The notes beneath the pieces are model-generated. The model ran no database searches and was not told where the DNA came from. It worked only from the letters and a program-made list of their open reading frames with translations. Of a DNA stretch of 64,000 bases, positions 1 to 8,872 are shown piece after piece. This DNA is from Nitrosophilus labii (GTDB lineage: Bacteria; Campylobacterota; Campylobacteria; Campylobacterales; Nitratiruptoraceae): assembly GCF_014466985.1 (NCBI RefSeq), contig NZ_AP022826.1:62001-126000 (forward strand). The letters run 5' to 3'. The translations under genes were made by a program, and so were the position numbers. Numbering within the stretch: the first letter of the stretch is position 1; every line of letters begins with the position of its first letter.

Positions 1-2
1 TA

Positions 3-131
3 CCTGCAGGAGGAATATTTATAGTAACAAATTATTGTGATAAAGACGCACATAAATGTTTTAAAGAAAATCATAAAAAATCTATGAGAATGTTAGAAGA
101 GTATATTAAAGATAACTTTAAAGGCTTATAA
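3..131 (+). CDS. 3' end of an unidentified gene
   Basis: An open frame enters from the left edge and ends at a TAA at 129-131, giving 42 residues that end KDNFKGL. The visible part has a short hydrophobic strand (GGIFIVTNY) and then a lysine-rich helical tail with two cysteines. The stop codon overlaps the ATG of the next gene at 131 (TAATG), which implies translational coupling. I do not recognise the family from this fragment. Confidence 0.6.
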   Translation, partial: PAGGIFIVTNYCDKDAHKCFKENHKKSMRMLEEYIKDNFKGL

Positions 132-388
132 TGAAGATAACATATAAAAATCACTCTTTTAAAATTTTAGAATTTTATTATAAACCGTATGGATCTGATT
201 TACATAAAGCAATCAAAAAAAATGTTGCTGAGAAAGAAGGAGATGTAAAAGTTATAAATATTTTGGATGTAAAAATTACTCCAGCTTTGGACAATGAAGA
301 TTATGAGAAGATAACTGCAGGTAGCGATGGTGACTATCATATTATGGAATATATGATAGTTGTTTTTTATAAGATAATGGAGTATTAG
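131..388 (+). CDS. small hypothetical protein, 85 aa
   Basis: This short frame starts on an ATG that overlaps the preceding stop codon and ends two bases before rlmN, so it sits inside a compact operon. The protein is acidic in the middle, has no signal peptide or membrane segment, and ends with an aromatic stretch ([11 protein letters not shown]). I do not recognise a domain. The tight packing and absence of a competing frame make it a likely real gene, probably co-expressed with rlmN, but no function can be given. Confidence 0.55.
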   Translation: MKITYKNHSFKILEFYYKPYGSDLHKAIKKNVAEKEGDVKVINILDVKITPALDNEDYEKITAGSDGDYHIMEYMIVVFYKIMEY

Positions 389-390
389 AA

Positions 391-1467
391 ATGAAAAAAA
401 ACATCTTAGATTTTACTAAAGATGAGCTAGAAGAAGAAATCTCTCCTAAATTCAGAGCCAAACAGATATATCAATGGATCTATCAAAAATATGTTGATAA
501 TTTTGATAATATGAGTAATCTTCCCAAAGAGCTTAGAATTAAATTAAAAGAAAATTATGAGATTTATATACCTAAAATCCTCAAGGTAGAGAAGAGTATA
601 GACGGTAGTAAAAAATATCTTTTCGAACTTAAAGATGGACATACAGTAGAGTCAGTTTTACTTCCAATGAAAAAAGAGGAGAGAGATGAGAATGGAGATA
701 TAATACGACATACGAGATTTACTGTTTGTGTCTCTTCGCAAATAGGATGTAAAGTAGGTTGTGCTTTTTGTCTAACTGCAAAGGGCGGGTTTATACGAAA
801 TTTGACAGCAGGTGAAATAGTGTCACAAGTTTTAGCTATTAAGAAGGACAACGATATTGCTTCAAATAGAAGAGTTAATATTGTTTATATGGGAATGGGA
901 GAGCCTTTGGACAACTTGGACAATGTGGCTAAGGCAGTAAAAATATTTTCGGATGAAAACGGACTCTCTATTAGTCCTAGACGTCAAACTATTTCTACAA
1001 GCGGTTTGGCGCCAAAGATCAAAAAACTTGGAGAAAAAAAACTAGGTGTTTTACTTGCTATCTCCCTACATGCAGTAGATGATAAGCTTAGAGAAGAGCT
1101 AATGCCTATAAATAAAGCTTACAACATAGAGTCTATTATTCAAGCCGTAAAGGAGTTTCCTATAGATCTGCGAAAAAGAGTAATGTTTGAGTATCTTATC
1201 ATAAAAAATGTGAATGATGATCTAAAATCAGCTAAAAAATTGGTTAAACTATTAAATGGAATTAAAGCAAAAGTAAATCTAATACTTTTCAACCCTTATC
1301 CGGGCTCACAGTTTGATAGACCCGATATTGAGACTGTTAATAGATTTCAAAAATATCTTTTGGAAAAAGGAGTGCTTTGTACTGTTAGAGAGTCGAAAGG
1401 ATTAGATATTAGTGCAGCTTGTGGACAGCTAAAAGAGATAGAGGTGAAAAGTGGAAATACCGTTTAA
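391..1467 (+). CDS. rlmN: dual-specificity 23S rRNA/tRNA adenine C2-methyltransferase RlmN
   Basis: RlmN is a radical-SAM enzyme that methylates C2 of A2503 in 23S rRNA and A37 of some tRNAs. The 358 residues have the usual family length. The N-terminal helical domain (about 1-90) is followed by the radical-SAM core with the cluster motif CKVGCAFC near residues 119-126, the SAM-binding MGMGEPLDN stretch near 168-176, and the C-terminal cysteine in the motif [11 protein letters not shown] that forms the protein-methyl intermediate. All key residues are present. It follows a two-base gap after the small upstream gene and overlaps the next tiny membrane gene, so it is part of an operon. Confidence 0.95.
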   Translation: MKKNILDFTKDELEEEISPKFRAKQIYQWIYQKYVDNFDNMSNLPKELRIKLKENYEIYIPKILKVEKSIDGSKKYLFELKDGHTVESVLLPMKKEERDENGDIIRHTRFTVCVSSQIGCKVGCAFCLTAKGGFIRNLTAGEIVSQVLAIKKDNDIASNRRVNIVYMGMGEPLDNLDNVAKAVKIFSDENGLSISPRRQTISTSGLAPKIKKLGEKKLGVLLAISLHAVDDKLREELMPINKAYNIESIIQAVKEFPIDLRKRVMFEYLIIKNVNDDLKSAKKLVKLLNGIKAKVNLILFNPYPGSQFDRPDIETVNRFQKYLLEKGVLCTVRESKGLDISAACGQLKEIEVKSGNTV

Positions 1468-1570
1468 AAATTATGAACTGATAATGGTTATGCTTTTAAT
1501 AATTGCAGTTATCTTTATGGTTGTTGCTTTTGTTAAAATTTCAATAGAGTCAGATGAGGATAAAGAATGA
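1451..1570 (+). CDS. tiny single-span membrane protein, 39 aa
   Basis: A GTG at 1451, preceded by GAGGTGAAAA, opens a 39-residue frame that overlaps the end of rlmN by 17 bases. Residues 9-28 form one hydrophobic helix (about [19 protein letters not shown]) and the tail is acidic (SIESDEDKE). The stop codon overlaps the ATG of a second tiny membrane gene (ATGA). Such paired mini-proteins often assist membrane complexes, but I recognise no family and assign no function. Confidence 0.5.
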   Translation: MEIPFKNYELIMVMLLIIAVIFMVVAFVKISIESDEDKE

Positions 1571-1665
1571 CGATACTTGATAATATTATGTTGATTATAG
1601 TATCCGTAACGTTTATTATTGGTTTAGGCGGATTTATATATGTTACTTTTTTTAAGAAGGAATAG
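1567..1665 (+). CDS. tiny single-span membrane protein, 32 aa
   Basis: This frame starts at an ATG overlapping the stop of the preceding mini-gene (ATGA) and encodes 32 residues with one hydrophobic helix (about residues 7-25) and a short lysine tail (FFKKE). It almost meets the convergent pseudouridine synthase gene. Size and topology resemble small accessory subunits of respiratory complexes (CcoS or CydX class), but no diagnostic residue is seen. It is supported by coupling and by a composition unlike random frames. Confidence 0.5.
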   Translation: MTILDNIMLIIVSVTFIIGLGGFIYVTFFKKE

Positions 1666-1667
1666 CT

Positions 1668-2582
1668 CTATCTATGTCTATTTATGATCTTATTTATCTC
1701 TTTTTCAAAATCGATTTTTGAATATATTTTATATACGGTTTCCATGAAATCAAACTCTAGCCATTTTGCGTGAAGCATTAATCGTTTGTGTCCAGTTGTC
1801 TCGATTCTTTCGCGTTCATCCATCAATCTATCTAGATATCTTATGGCAATTTCAGTGGAAACACCATATATTGGATCGCCAACAATAGGGTGTTTCACGT
1901 GAAACAGATGAGCTCTTATCTGATGCTGTCTTCCAGTTAAAGGTATCGCTTCTACCAAAGTAGCATTGATAGAGGGGTAATATCTAATGGGTTTGATTAT
2001 GGTTTGGGCTGGCTTTCCTTTTGGGTCAATTAAAACTTTAAGCCTTATTTTAGAGAAGTCTCTATTTTTCTTAATGGGAGCATCTATAAAAAGGTTGTTA
2101 GAAATTTTTCCTTTTGTCAATGCTAGATAACCCTTTTTCACTCTTTTGTCTTCAAAACTTTGTTTTAAGTATTTTTCAGCCTTTTTGTTAGCGCTTACTA
2201 AAAGAAGGCCGCTTGTTTCCATATCTATTCTGTGGATTACATTAGCATCTTTACCGAAACATTTTCTAGCCTCATCTAGTATAGAGTAGGAGGTTTTTCT
2301 ATTTCTTGGATGGACTATAACTCCGCTTGGTTTGTCGAAGATTGCAAAATCCTTGGTTTTAAAAATCGGTTTTAATCCTTTTGTACTGGGCTCGAAAATC
2401 AAAATATCAAGTTCACCTTTAACAGTCGCTTTTTTATCAGTTATAGGCAGACCGTTTTGATAGATCTTTTTAGTATCGATCATCTTTTGTGCTTGACCTT
2501 GAGTAATGCCTAGATTTTTCATCAAATACAGGAAAAGTTTTATCTCTTTTTCAACAAAAAATCTTTTAAAAACAAACGCCAA
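1668..2582 (-). CDS. RluA-family pseudouridine synthase
   Basis: This 304-residue protein has an N-terminal S4-like RNA-binding domain (about residues 15-70) and a catalytic domain of the RluA/RluD family. The signature HRIDMETSGLLL carries the catalytic Asp near residue 118, and GRQHQIRAHL is the family's second motif. It isomerises uridine in rRNA or tRNA; the exact site cannot be read from sequence. Translation appears to begin at a TTG (2580-2582) preceded by AAGGAG on the minus strand. It is divergent from purB, the same arrangement as Cj0022c-purB-nrdA in Campylobacter jejuni. Confidence 0.9.
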   Translation of the reverse strand: MAFVFKRFFVEKEIKLFLYLMKNLGITQGQAQKMIDTKKIYQNGLPITDKKATVKGELDILIFEPSTKGLKPIFKTKDFAIFDKPSGVIVHPRNRKTSYSILDEARKCFGKDANVIHRIDMETSGLLLVSANKKAEKYLKQSFEDKRVKKGYLALTKGKISNNLFIDAPIKKNRDFSKIRLKVLIDPKGKPAQTIIKPIRYYPSINATLVEAIPLTGRQHQIRAHLFHVKHPIVGDPIYGVSTEIAIRYLDRLMDERERIETTGHKRLMLHAKWLEFDFMETVYKIYSKIDFEKEINKIINRHR

Positions 2583-2714
2583 ATCTTCTCCTTAATATTA
2601 TAAAAAATTATATTTAGATAATATAAAAATCGTCCTATTGTTTAAGCCTCTTTTTGATAATATATCACAATAATATTATTCTTGACAAGATAAGTTCTAT
2701 GATAAAGGGAAAAG

Positions 2715-4043
2715 ATGGTAGAGAGATATGCACGCAAAGAGATGGCTGAAAAATGGACTATGCAGGCTAAATATCAAGCATGGCTTGATGTGGAGATAGC
2801 AGCAGTTAAAGCTTGGCATAAACTGGGACTGGTTCCAAAAGAGGATATGGAAAAGATTGTTAAAAATGCTAAATTCGATATAAAAAGAATAGAAGAGATC
2901 GAAAAAGAGACAAAACATGATGTTATTGCCTTTTTAACAAGTGTGGCGGAATCTTTGGGAGAAGAGTCTAGATGGGTTCATTACGGCATGACAAGTTCTG
3001 ATACTATCGATACCGCTGTGGCGCTGCAGATGAGAGAGAGTTTGAAACTTATCATCGAAGATGTAAAAATGGTTATGGAAACTATCAAAAAAAGAGCTTA
3101 TGAACACAAAATGACTTTGATGGTAGGTAGAAGCCATGGAATACATGGCGAGCCTATAACATTTGGTCTGGTTTTGGCTATATGGTATGATGAGTTCAAG
3201 AGACATCTTAAAAACCTTGAAGAGACTTTAGAAGTAATAAACGTAGGTAAGGCTAGTGGGGCTATGGGAAATTTTGCTCATGCTCCTATTGAGCTTGAAG
3301 AGTATGTATGTGAAGAGCTCGGGTTAAAACCTGTTCCTGCTTCAAACCAAGTAGTTCAAAGAGACAGATATGCAAGACTTTTTACGACTATGGCTCTTGT
3401 TGCTTCTACTATAGAGAAGATAGCTGTAAATATCAGACATTTTCAAAGAACGGAAGTTTATGAAGCCGAAGAGTATTTTAGCAAGGGGCAAAAAGGAAGT
3501 TCGGCAATGCCTCATAAAAGAAACCCGGTTCTTAGCGAAAACTTAACAGGTCTTGCAAGACAGATTAGAAGTATGGCTATTCCTGCTTTAGAGAATGTAG
3601 TTTTATGGCATGAAAGAGATATCAGCCACTCTAGTGTAGAGAGATTTATACTGCCTGATGGATTTATAACTTTGGATTTTGCTCTTCACAGACTAAATAA
3701 TGTATTGGCTAATCTTGTAGTCTATCCAAAAAATATGATGAAAAATCTAAATCTAACCGGAGGGCTGGTTTTTAGCCAAAGGGTACTTTTGGAGCTTCCT
3801 AAAAAAGGTGTGAGTAGAGAAGACGCTTATAAGATAGTTCAAAGAAATGCTATGAAAGTTTGGGAAGAGATCCAAGAAGGGCATCCTCCTTTGAATGAAA
3901 AGGGAGAAAGTCTGTTTTTACAATATCTTTTAGAAGATAAAGAGTTAAGAGAGAAGATGAGTGATGATGAGATAAGAGAGTGTTTTGACTATAGTTACTA
4001 TACAAAAAATGTGGATAAGATTTTTGATAGGGTCTTTAAATAG
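2715..4043 (+). CDS. purB: adenylosuccinate lyase
   Basis: PurB acts twice in purine synthesis, cleaving SAICAR to AICAR and adenylosuccinate to AMP. The 442 residues match the family length. The fumarase/aspartase-superfamily signature GSSAMPHKRNP lies near residues 261-271; the conserved TSSDTIDTA (near 93-101) and GRSHGIH (near 138-144) segments supply the other active-site residues. AAAGGGAAAAG before the ATG serves as the ribosome site. nrdA follows after eight bases, so the two genes for nucleotide supply are very likely one transcript, as in other Campylobacterota. Confidence 0.96.
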   Translation: MVERYARKEMAEKWTMQAKYQAWLDVEIAAVKAWHKLGLVPKEDMEKIVKNAKFDIKRIEEIEKETKHDVIAFLTSVAESLGEESRWVHYGMTSSDTIDTAVALQMRESLKLIIEDVKMVMETIKKRAYEHKMTLMVGRSHGIHGEPITFGLVLAIWYDEFKRHLKNLEETLEVINVGKASGAMGNFAHAPIELEEYVCEELGLKPVPASNQVVQRDRYARLFTTMALVASTIEKIAVNIRHFQRTEVYEAEEYFSKGQKGSSAMPHKRNPVLSENLTGLARQIRSMAIPALENVVLWHERDISHSSVERFILPDGFITLDFALHRLNNVLANLVVYPKNMMKNLNLTGGLVFSQRVLLELPKKGVSREDAYKIVQRNAMKVWEEIQEGHPPLNEKGESLFLQYLLEDKELREKMSDDEIRECFDYSYYTKNVDKIFDRVFK

Positions 4044-4051
4044 GGGGAAAA

Positions 4052-6421
4052 ATGTTAACAGTAATCAAAAGAAATGGCAGAATTGAGCCTCTTGATATAT
4101 CTAAGATCCAAAAATATACCTCTGCAGCCGTAGCCGGTTTAGAGGGTGTAAGTCAAAGCGAATTGGAGGTTGACGCCAAGATTCAGTTTAGAGACAGAAT
4201 CACTACAGAAGAGATACAACAGACTCTGATAAGAACAGCTGTAGATAAGATAGATGTTGACAGACCCAACTGGACATTTGTAGCAGCTCGTCTCTTTTTG
4301 TATGATCTTTATCATAAAGTGAGTGGATTTACAGGATATATCCATTTAAAAGAATATTTTGAAAAGGGTGAAAAAGAGGGAAGAATTGTTCCGGGATTAA
4401 AAGATAAATATGATCTTGATGATTTAAACGGCTATATAAAACCTGAAAGGGATCTTCAGTTTACATATCTAGGTATTAAGACTTTGTATGATAGATATCT
4501 TTTGAAAGATAGAAACAACAATCCTATAGAGCTTCCGCAGCATATGTTTATGGCGGTGGCAATGTTTTTGGCACAAAATGAGTTAGATTCTCAAACTTGG
4601 GCAAAAAAGTTTTATGATATTTTGTCAAAATTTGAAGTAATGGCGGCGACACCGACTTTGTCAAACGCTAGAACTCCTAGACACCAGCTTAGCAGCTGTT
4701 ATATAGGAAGCACTCCCGATAATATAGAGGGTATTTTCGATAGTTACAAAGAGATGGCTCTTCTTAGTAAATATGGAGGTGGAATAGGCTGGGATTGGAC
4801 AAAAGTTAGAGGTATGGGAAGCTATATAGACGGACACAAAAATGCAGCCGGAGGAATAGTCCCGTTTTTGAAAATTACAAACGATATAGCAATTGCTGTT
4901 GATCAGTTAGGAACTAGAAAAGGGGCAATAGCTGTATATATAGAACCTTGGCACATAGATGTTTTGGATTTTTTAGACCTCAAAAAAAACAGTGGCGAAG
5001 AGAGAAGAAGAGCGCATGACCTTTTCCCAGCTCTTTGGATAAACGATCTGTTTATGAAGAGGGTGGAAGAGGACGGAATATGGACGCTTTTTGACCCTTA
5101 TGAGACGCAAGATCTTGCGGAACTTTGGGGAGAGGAGTTTGAAAGAAAATATCTTGAATACGAAAAAAGAGAGGATATAATAAAGGAGAAGATTAAAGCA
5201 AAAGAACTTTGGAAAAAGATACTTTTAAGCTATTTTGAAACAGGAAGCCCATTTCTTTGCTTTAAAGATAACGCCAACAGATGCAATCCAAACTCACATA
5301 TCGGAATCATAAGAAGTAGCAATCTTTGTACGGAGATATTTCAAAACACAGATCCTAATTACTATAAAATAAGAGTTAAGTTTGAAGATGGGAGTGTTAA
5401 TCTATATGATGAAAATGAGGAAGTTGAAGTTGACGGGGGTATAGTCAAAAAAGCAAAAAAGATAACTGCACTAGACAGCATAGATGGCAAAAAAGTTTTC
5501 ATAGTAGAAAAAGAGAAGATAGATGGGGCTACTGCCGTATGTAATCTTGCTAGTGTTAATCTTAGCAAAGTAAATACAAAAGAGGATATTGAAAGGGTAG
5601 TACCTATCGCTATAAGAATGTTAGATAATGTAATAGATCTAAATTTTTATCCACTTGAGAAAGTAAAACGCACAAATCTAAGAACAAGAGCTATAGGACT
5701 TGGCGTTATGGGGGAAGCCCAGATGTTAGCCGAGCATAAAATAGAGTGGGGGAGTGATGAACATTTTCATAAGATTGACGAGATAATGGAGGCGATCAGC
5801 TACAATGCCATAAAAGCCTCTTCAAATCTTGCTTTGGAGAAAGGAAAATATCCAGAATTTGAAGGCTCGAGCTGGAGCAAAGGTATTATGCCTATAGACA
5901 AGGCTAATAAAGAAGCAAAAAAACTTACACCAAATCGTGGCGGACTCTTTGGGTATAATTATGATTGGAACGCTTTGAGGGAAAAAGTTAAAAGAGATGG
6001 GATGAGAAACGGCTATCTTATGGCTATAGCTCCTACAAGCTCTATTTCTATTTTAACAGGTACTACACAAACGATAGAGCCGGTCTATAAAAGAAAATGG
6101 TTTGAAGAAAATCTCTCTGGTCTTATTCCTGTAGTAGTACCAAACCTATCTCCTGAGACATGGGCATACTATACTCCGGCTTACGATCTTGACCAAAAAA
6201 TTTTAATAAAAGCCGCAGCTGTTAGACAAAAGTGGATAGATCAAGGCCAAAGTACAAATATCTTTATAAGATTGGATAAAGCCAGCGGCAGATATCTACA
6301 CGAAATCTATACACTTGCATGGAAACTAGGACTCAAATCTACATATTATCTAAGAAGCCAGTCACCTGAAGTTGCAAGCGATGTGGCAGATAGAAGTATG
6401 GAGTGTATGGGGTGTCAGTAA
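4052..6421 (+). CDS. nrdA: class Ia ribonucleoside-diphosphate reductase, alpha subunit
   Basis: NrdA reduces ribonucleoside diphosphates with the radical held by NrdB, whose gene is 6 kb away at 12,432. The 789-residue protein has an N-terminal ATP-cone (about 1-90, LTVIKRNGRIEPLD) for allosteric dATP/ATP control and then the ten-stranded barrel. Redox-active cysteines are visible in LSSCYIGS (near 212) and AVCNLASVN (near 495); SSNLCTE near 425 carries the thiyl cysteine and glutamate. The C-terminal CMGCQ is the cysteine pair that takes electrons from thioredoxin or glutaredoxin. Nothing is missing. Confidence 0.95.
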   Translation: MLTVIKRNGRIEPLDISKIQKYTSAAVAGLEGVSQSELEVDAKIQFRDRITTEEIQQTLIRTAVDKIDVDRPNWTFVAARLFLYDLYHKVSGFTGYIHLKEYFEKGEKEGRIVPGLKDKYDLDDLNGYIKPERDLQFTYLGIKTLYDRYLLKDRNNNPIELPQHMFMAVAMFLAQNELDSQTWAKKFYDILSKFEVMAATPTLSNARTPRHQLSSCYIGSTPDNIEGIFDSYKEMALLSKYGGGIGWDWTKVRGMGSYIDGHKNAAGGIVPFLKITNDIAIAVDQLGTRKGAIAVYIEPWHIDVLDFLDLKKNSGEERRRAHDLFPALWINDLFMKRVEEDGIWTLFDPYETQDLAELWGEEFERKYLEYEKREDIIKEKIKAKELWKKILLSYFETGSPFLCFKDNANRCNPNSHIGIIRSSNLCTEIFQNTDPNYYKIRVKFEDGSVNLYDENEEVEVDGGIVKKAKKITALDSIDGKKVFIVEKEKIDGATAVCNLASVNLSKVNTKEDIERVVPIAIRMLDNVIDLNFYPLEKVKRTNLRTRAIGLGVMGEAQMLAEHKIEWGSDEHFHKIDEIMEAISYNAIKASSNLALEKGKYPEFEGSSWSKGIMPIDKANKEAKKLTPNRGGLFGYNYDWNALREKVKRDGMRNGYLMAIAPTSSISILTGTTQTIEPVYKRKWFEENLSGLIPVVVPNLSPETWAYYTPAYDLDQKILIKAAAVRQKWIDQGQSTNIFIRLDKASGRYLHEIYTLAWKLGLKSTYYLRSQSPEVASDVADRSMECMGCQ

Positions 6422-6580
6422 TAGAGTGTTAAGACCAATAAACAACCTGACTATCAGTGTTTTGTAAATTGTATTTGATCTTTTAATGCGATTTGATGGT
6501 CTAGGAAGATGATTTTGGAAGATAAATAGTTTTTAGAGGTGCCCTTAATCTATTTTTTCCTAGACTCAATCTATAAAATT

Positions 6581-6601
6581 GGCCAAAAAAGATTTTTGGC
6601 C
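6581..6601 (-). terminator. hairpin terminator of the DUF779/aldehyde dehydrogenase operon
   Basis: GGCCAAAAA-AGA-TTTTTGGCC is a perfect 9-bp stem with a three-base loop, two bases beyond the stop codon of the minus-strand DUF779 gene. It lies between convergent transcripts and may also help end nrdA transcription from the other side. Confidence 0.6.
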
Positions 6602-6603
6602 GG

Positions 6604-6978
6604 CTATTCGGGATACTCTATAGGTTCAAGATCTGCTTCCTCCTCAGGTGTGTAGAGTCTAGAGATGGCAATGAAGCGTATTCCCAAGGGGATTTCCAAT
6701 GAAAAGCTTGAACCTCTTCCTTCAGTAACGTCTATAGTGGTGTGAGTATGTTTGGAATACTCAAAAAGGTCTTCTGACATATAAAAATCGCAACCATGGA
6801 TATCGCCAATTTTTATATCTCTAGCACCAACACGAAATTCATCTTTTGGAAAGCACATTGGAGCCGAACCGTCACAGCAACCACCACTCATATGGAAAAC
6901 CAGCTCGCCATGTTCCTGACGAAGCTGGTCGATAACTTTTTTTGCTGCTTCTGTGGCTTCTACTCTTTTGTAAGCCAT
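6604..6978 (-). CDS. DUF779 protein associated with aldehyde dehydrogenase
   Basis: The 124-residue protein belongs to the DUF779 family, usually found next to acetaldehyde/aldehyde dehydrogenases. Its N-terminal half has the cysteine-rich segment HMSGGCCDGSAPMC (near 29-42), which could bind a metal or react with aldehyde or thiol; the second half has the typical HTHTTIDVTEGRGSSFSLE segment. The ATG overlaps the stop codon of the upstream dehydrogenase (TAATG), so the two proteins are made together. Its biochemical role is not established in the family. Confidence 0.85.
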   Translation of the reverse strand: MAYKRVEATEAAKKVIDQLRQEHGELVFHMSGGCCDGSAPMCFPKDEFRVGARDIKIGDIHGCDFYMSEDLFEYSKHTHTTIDVTEGRGSSFSLEIPLGIRFIAISRLYTPEEEADLEPIEYPE

Positions 6979-8477
6979 TAGAAGAATCCTAATGGTTTTT
7001 TGTCATAGGATGTGAGAATGTTTTTGGTGTGACGGTAGAGATTGAGCATCATCATATGGGTTTCTCGTCCAATACCCGATTTTTTATATCCTCCAAAGGA
7101 TGCATGTGCTGGATATAGATGGTAACAATTGACCCATACGCGACCAACCTGGATACCTCGTGCCATTTTATGTACTTGATGCATATCTCTTGACCAAACA
7201 CCGGAACCTAAACCATAGATGGTATCGTTAGCGATTTCAAGAGCTTCTTCTTCATCTTTGAAAGTAGTAACACTTAGTACAGGTCCAAAAATCTCTTCCT
7301 GGAAGATTCTCATCTTGTTGTGACCTTTAAAGACGGTTGGTTTTATATAGTAGCCATCAGGATGTACTGGATTATCAAATTTCTCTCCACCGATTAGAAG
7401 TTCAGCTCCTTCTTGTTTGCCGATGTCGATATAGTTCATAATCTTTTCAAACTGATCTTTAGAAGCCTGTGCTCCCATCATTGTTGATGGATCAAGTGGG
7501 TCGCCCATCTTGATTGCCTCAATTCTTTTTAGTGCCTTTTCCATAAATTTGTCGTAGATGCTCTCTTGAATAAGAGCTCTTGAAGGACATGTGCATACCT
7601 CGCCTTGGTTGAATGCAAAAAGTACCAATCCTTCTATAGCTTTATCCAAAAACTCGTCATCTTCAGCCATTACGCTCTCAAAAAAGATATTTGGTGATTT
7701 ACCTCCAAGTTCCAAAGTTACAGGTATGATATTTTCGGAAGCGTATTGCATAATGAGTCTTCCAGTAGTTGTCTCTCCAGTAAAACCAATCTTTTTTATA
7801 TCAGGATGTGTTGCAAGAGGTTTTCCTGCTTCTGGTCCAAAACCGTTGACTATGTTTATAACGCCAGCCGGAACTATATCTTGGATAAGTTCCATCATTA
7901 CTATTACTGAAACAGGAGTTTGTTCAGCTGGTTTAAGTACTACACAGTTACCAGCTGCCAGTGCTGGAGCAAGTTTCCACGCGGCCATAAGCAAAGGAAA
8001 ATTCCAAGGAATGATTTGACCTACTACTCCATATGGTTCATGGATTTCCATAGAAACCGTATTTGTATCTAAATCGGTAATGCTTCCTGCTTCTGCCCGA
8101 ATAACAGAAGCGAAATATCGAAAGTGATCAATTGCTAACGGCAAATCGGCATTAAGGGTCTCTCTGATAGGTTTACCGTTGTCCCAGGTTTCAACTACTG
8201 CCAACATTTCCAGGTTCTCTTCCATTGTATCGGCTATTTTATTTAAAATAGCATTTCTTTCAGCTACAGAGACATATTTCCAGTGATTTTCAAATGCTTC
8301 CCAGGCAGCTTTGACAGCCATATCGATATCTTTTCTGTTAGACTTAGCTACTTTGGCTATTGGTTTGTTATCTACGGGAGAGATATCGTCAAAATATACG
8401 CCATCAATGGGCGGAACCCATTTACCACCAATGTAGTTATCATACTTTTCCTTAAATTGAGGACGTGCATAGGCCAT
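6978..8477 (-). CDS. NAD(P)-dependent aldehyde dehydrogenase
   Basis: The 499-residue protein is a full-length aldehyde dehydrogenase, closest in feel to the AldB/ExaC acetaldehyde dehydrogenases that pair with DUF779. Visible motifs are the cofactor-binding PWNFPLL segment, FTGETTTGR, the general-base glutamate in ELGGKSP, and the catalytic cysteine in [12 protein letters not shown], where two nearby cysteines replace the common QxCxA form. AAGGAG precedes the ATG. A perfect FNR-type palindrome lies 64 bases upstream, so oxygen- or redox-dependent control is likely. It probably oxidises acetaldehyde or related aldehydes; the substrate is inferred. Confidence 0.92.
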   Translation of the reverse strand: MAYARPQFKEKYDNYIGGKWVPPIDGVYFDDISPVDNKPIAKVAKSNRKDIDMAVKAAWEAFENHWKYVSVAERNAILNKIADTMEENLEMLAVVETWDNGKPIRETLNADLPLAIDHFRYFASVIRAEAGSITDLDTNTVSMEIHEPYGVVGQIIPWNFPLLMAAWKLAPALAAGNCVVLKPAEQTPVSVIVMMELIQDIVPAGVINIVNGFGPEAGKPLATHPDIKKIGFTGETTTGRLIMQYASENIIPVTLELGGKSPNIFFESVMAEDDEFLDKAIEGLVLFAFNQGEVCTCPSRALIQESIYDKFMEKALKRIEAIKMGDPLDPSTMMGAQASKDQFEKIMNYIDIGKQEGAELLIGGEKFDNPVHPDGYYIKPTVFKGHNKMRIFQEEIFGPVLSVTTFKDEEEALEIANDTIYGLGSGVWSRDMHQVHKMARGIQVGRVWVNCYHLYPAHASFGGYKKSGIGRETHMMMLNLYRHTKNILTSYDKKPLGFF

Positions 8478-8872
8478 GATTACTCCTTAATTTGACTTTA
8501 TGAAGTATAGGTAGCATACCATATTTTAATAGACTTAATATTGATAAATATCAAATTATGTAAAATGGTAATAAACTTATTTAAGATGAGTAGCAATATA
8601 GTGTTAATTATTCCTATATTTCTATATTTATTGTCAAAATATAGTGAATATGAAAAAATCTATAAATTGTTTGTAAGATTAAATTACTATTTAATTAATA
8701 AAACTAGGAGAAAAGAAATTGGGGTTATTTGGTTTAATGTATTAGACTTATGAAAGTTAAGTTTATCAATTTATAAATAGAAATCTGATATAATACGGCT
8801 CAATCTTATTAATAGCTCCTCAATAGCAAGGTTGTGTCACTATAATGTAATTTTCTGCTTTAAAGGCTTAAA
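8478..8872. other. AT-rich divergent intergenic region
   Basis: This 395-base gap separates the minus-strand aldehyde dehydrogenase from the plus-strand EAL gene. It contains the FNR-type box at 8541-8554 and very AT-rich sequence with a TATAAT-like hexamer near 8788. A 70-codon frame at 8541-8753 is open, but it has no ribosome site and starts inside the FNR box, so I do not call it a gene. I see no RNA gene. Confidence 0.5.
8541..8554. promoter_or_regulatory. perfect FNR/Crp-family binding site
   Basis: TTGATAAATATCAA matches the FNR consensus TTGAT-N4-ATCAA exactly. It lies 64 bases upstream of the aldehyde dehydrogenase start on the minus strand and 319 bases before the divergent EAL gene. 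A Crp/Fnr-family regulator is encoded in the window at 21,262-21,930, though whether it binds here is unknown. Confidence 0.6.

Noticed and set aside
2654-2668. TTGATAATATATCAC before purB as an FNR box
   Set aside because: The spacer is five bases and one half-site is imperfect; it is probably chance in AT-rich DNA.
7591-8019. 142-codon plus-strand frame opposite the aldehyde dehydrogenase
   Set aside because: It lies wholly antisense to a strongly supported gene and has no family character.
8541-8753. 70-codon open frame between the aldehyde dehydrogenase and EAL genes
   Set aside because: It starts inside the FNR-type box, has no ribosome site, and its composition is that of random AT-rich DNA.
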